DNA of 15,538 nt from an uncultured Treponema sp. (lineage in GTDB: Bacteria > Spirochaetota > Spirochaetia > Treponematales > Treponemataceae). Below are positions 15,261-15,538 of the stretch, piece after piece; positions within the stretch are counted from its first letter, which is position 1, and every line of letters begins with the position of its first letter. The notes beneath the pieces are model-generated. The model worked only from the letters and a program-made list of their open reading frames with translations, was not told the DNA's origin and searched no databases. Location of the stretch: assembly GCA_937891125.1 (NCBI GenBank), contig CALAEZ010000107.1:1-15538 (forward strand). The letters run 5' to 3'. Made by a program: the position numbers and the translations under genes.

Positions 15261-15289
15261 ACTGTACTACGATGTGTGTGAAAAATCAA
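15261..15289 (-). promoter_or_regulatory. Candidate promoter of manC-folC (nearly leaderless)
   Basis: On the minus strand, TTGATT (15289-15284) is followed after 17 bp by TACAGT (15266-15261). The first base of the mRNA would lie near 15254, only a few bases before the ATG at 15251. That agrees with the lack of a ribosome binding site. The -10 match is only moderate. Confidence 0.42.
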
Positions 15290-15392
15290 TAAAGGCGACT
15301 GCTGCTTTACCATGCCGTTTTGCGGAAAACTGACGTGCAACTGTTTTCTGGGCGGGAAGTGTAGTGTAAAACTTAAAATTACATAAAATTTC

Positions 15393-15406
15393 GGGGGGGG
15401 GGGGGG
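15393..15406. repeat. 14-G homopolymer tract upstream of manC
   Basis: An uninterrupted run of 14 G on the + strand (C on the manC strand), 142 bp before the manC start and outside any coding frame. Such tracts change length by slipped-strand replication. It is flanked by AT-rich sequence, including TATGTAAT (minus strand, 15385-15378) on the manC side. Confidence 0.9.
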
Positions 15407-15412
15407 AAAACT

Positions 15413-15426
15413 TTGAATCGATTCAA
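15413..15426. promoter_or_regulatory. 14-bp perfect palindrome next to the G tract
   Basis: TTGAATCGATTCAA is a perfect dyad, 6 bp from the end of the G tract, in the intergenic region upstream of manC. This is the usual form of a dimeric regulator's operator. The regulator is unknown, and the gene it serves could be manC or one beyond the right edge of the window. Confidence 0.5.
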
Positions 15427-15538
15427 TGCATACAATCGAGGCTCGTTTTTGTCATTGAAATGAGATAAATCTAGGAATAAATCGGTCTGATTTCGAATTG
15501 AAAGAGCACGTGCTGTTGCATATTGAAACATTTGATTT

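Overview
The window looks like a chromosomal piece of a host-associated spirochaete, most likely a Treponema of moderate GC content. The clues are three lipoproteins with relaxed lipoboxes ending in SVGC, FIGC or AISC, degraded copies of an Rpn/PD-(D/E)XK-type transposase family, a polysaccharide-directed surface repertoire, and a 14-G homopolymer tract of the kind known from Treponema promoters. This is inferred from sequence character; no species can be named.

Left part (1-1.5 kb): the 3' end of an unrecognised beta-rich protein, followed at once by a lipoprotein glycoside hydrolase of family GH43. Both are on the + strand and probably co-transcribed.

Middle part (1.57-8.34 kb): an accessory block bracketed by two directly repeated remnants of the same Rpn-type transposase family. 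Between them lie a complete tyrosine recombinase, flanked by a perfect 20-bp inverted repeat; a third copy of the repeat core upstream of the next gene; a 1199-residue surface lipoprotein built of seven Ig-like domains and two carbohydrate-binding-like modules; strong hairpins and terminators; and a 213-bp MITE-like element with nested inverted repeats and a TTA target duplication. The recombinase, its inverted repeats and the surface lipoprotein together suggest a small DNA-inversion (phase-variation) locus. This is the most interesting hypothesis in the window and is unproven.

Right part (8.34-15.25 kb): mostly housekeeping genes. A minus-strand run lipoprotein > thrC > HD-domain nucleotidase-like gene starts from a good promoter at about 11.57 kb and runs into the second transposase remnant. 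alr (alanine racemase) is divergent on the + strand. Convergent to it is the minus-strand pair manC > folC (mannose-1-phosphate guanylyltransferase and folylpolyglutamate/dihydrofolate synthase). The 3' end of folC overlaps alr by 47 bp. Upstream of manC are a promoter that would give a nearly leaderless mRNA, a 14-G tract and a 14-bp perfect palindrome, which together could form a variable regulatory region.
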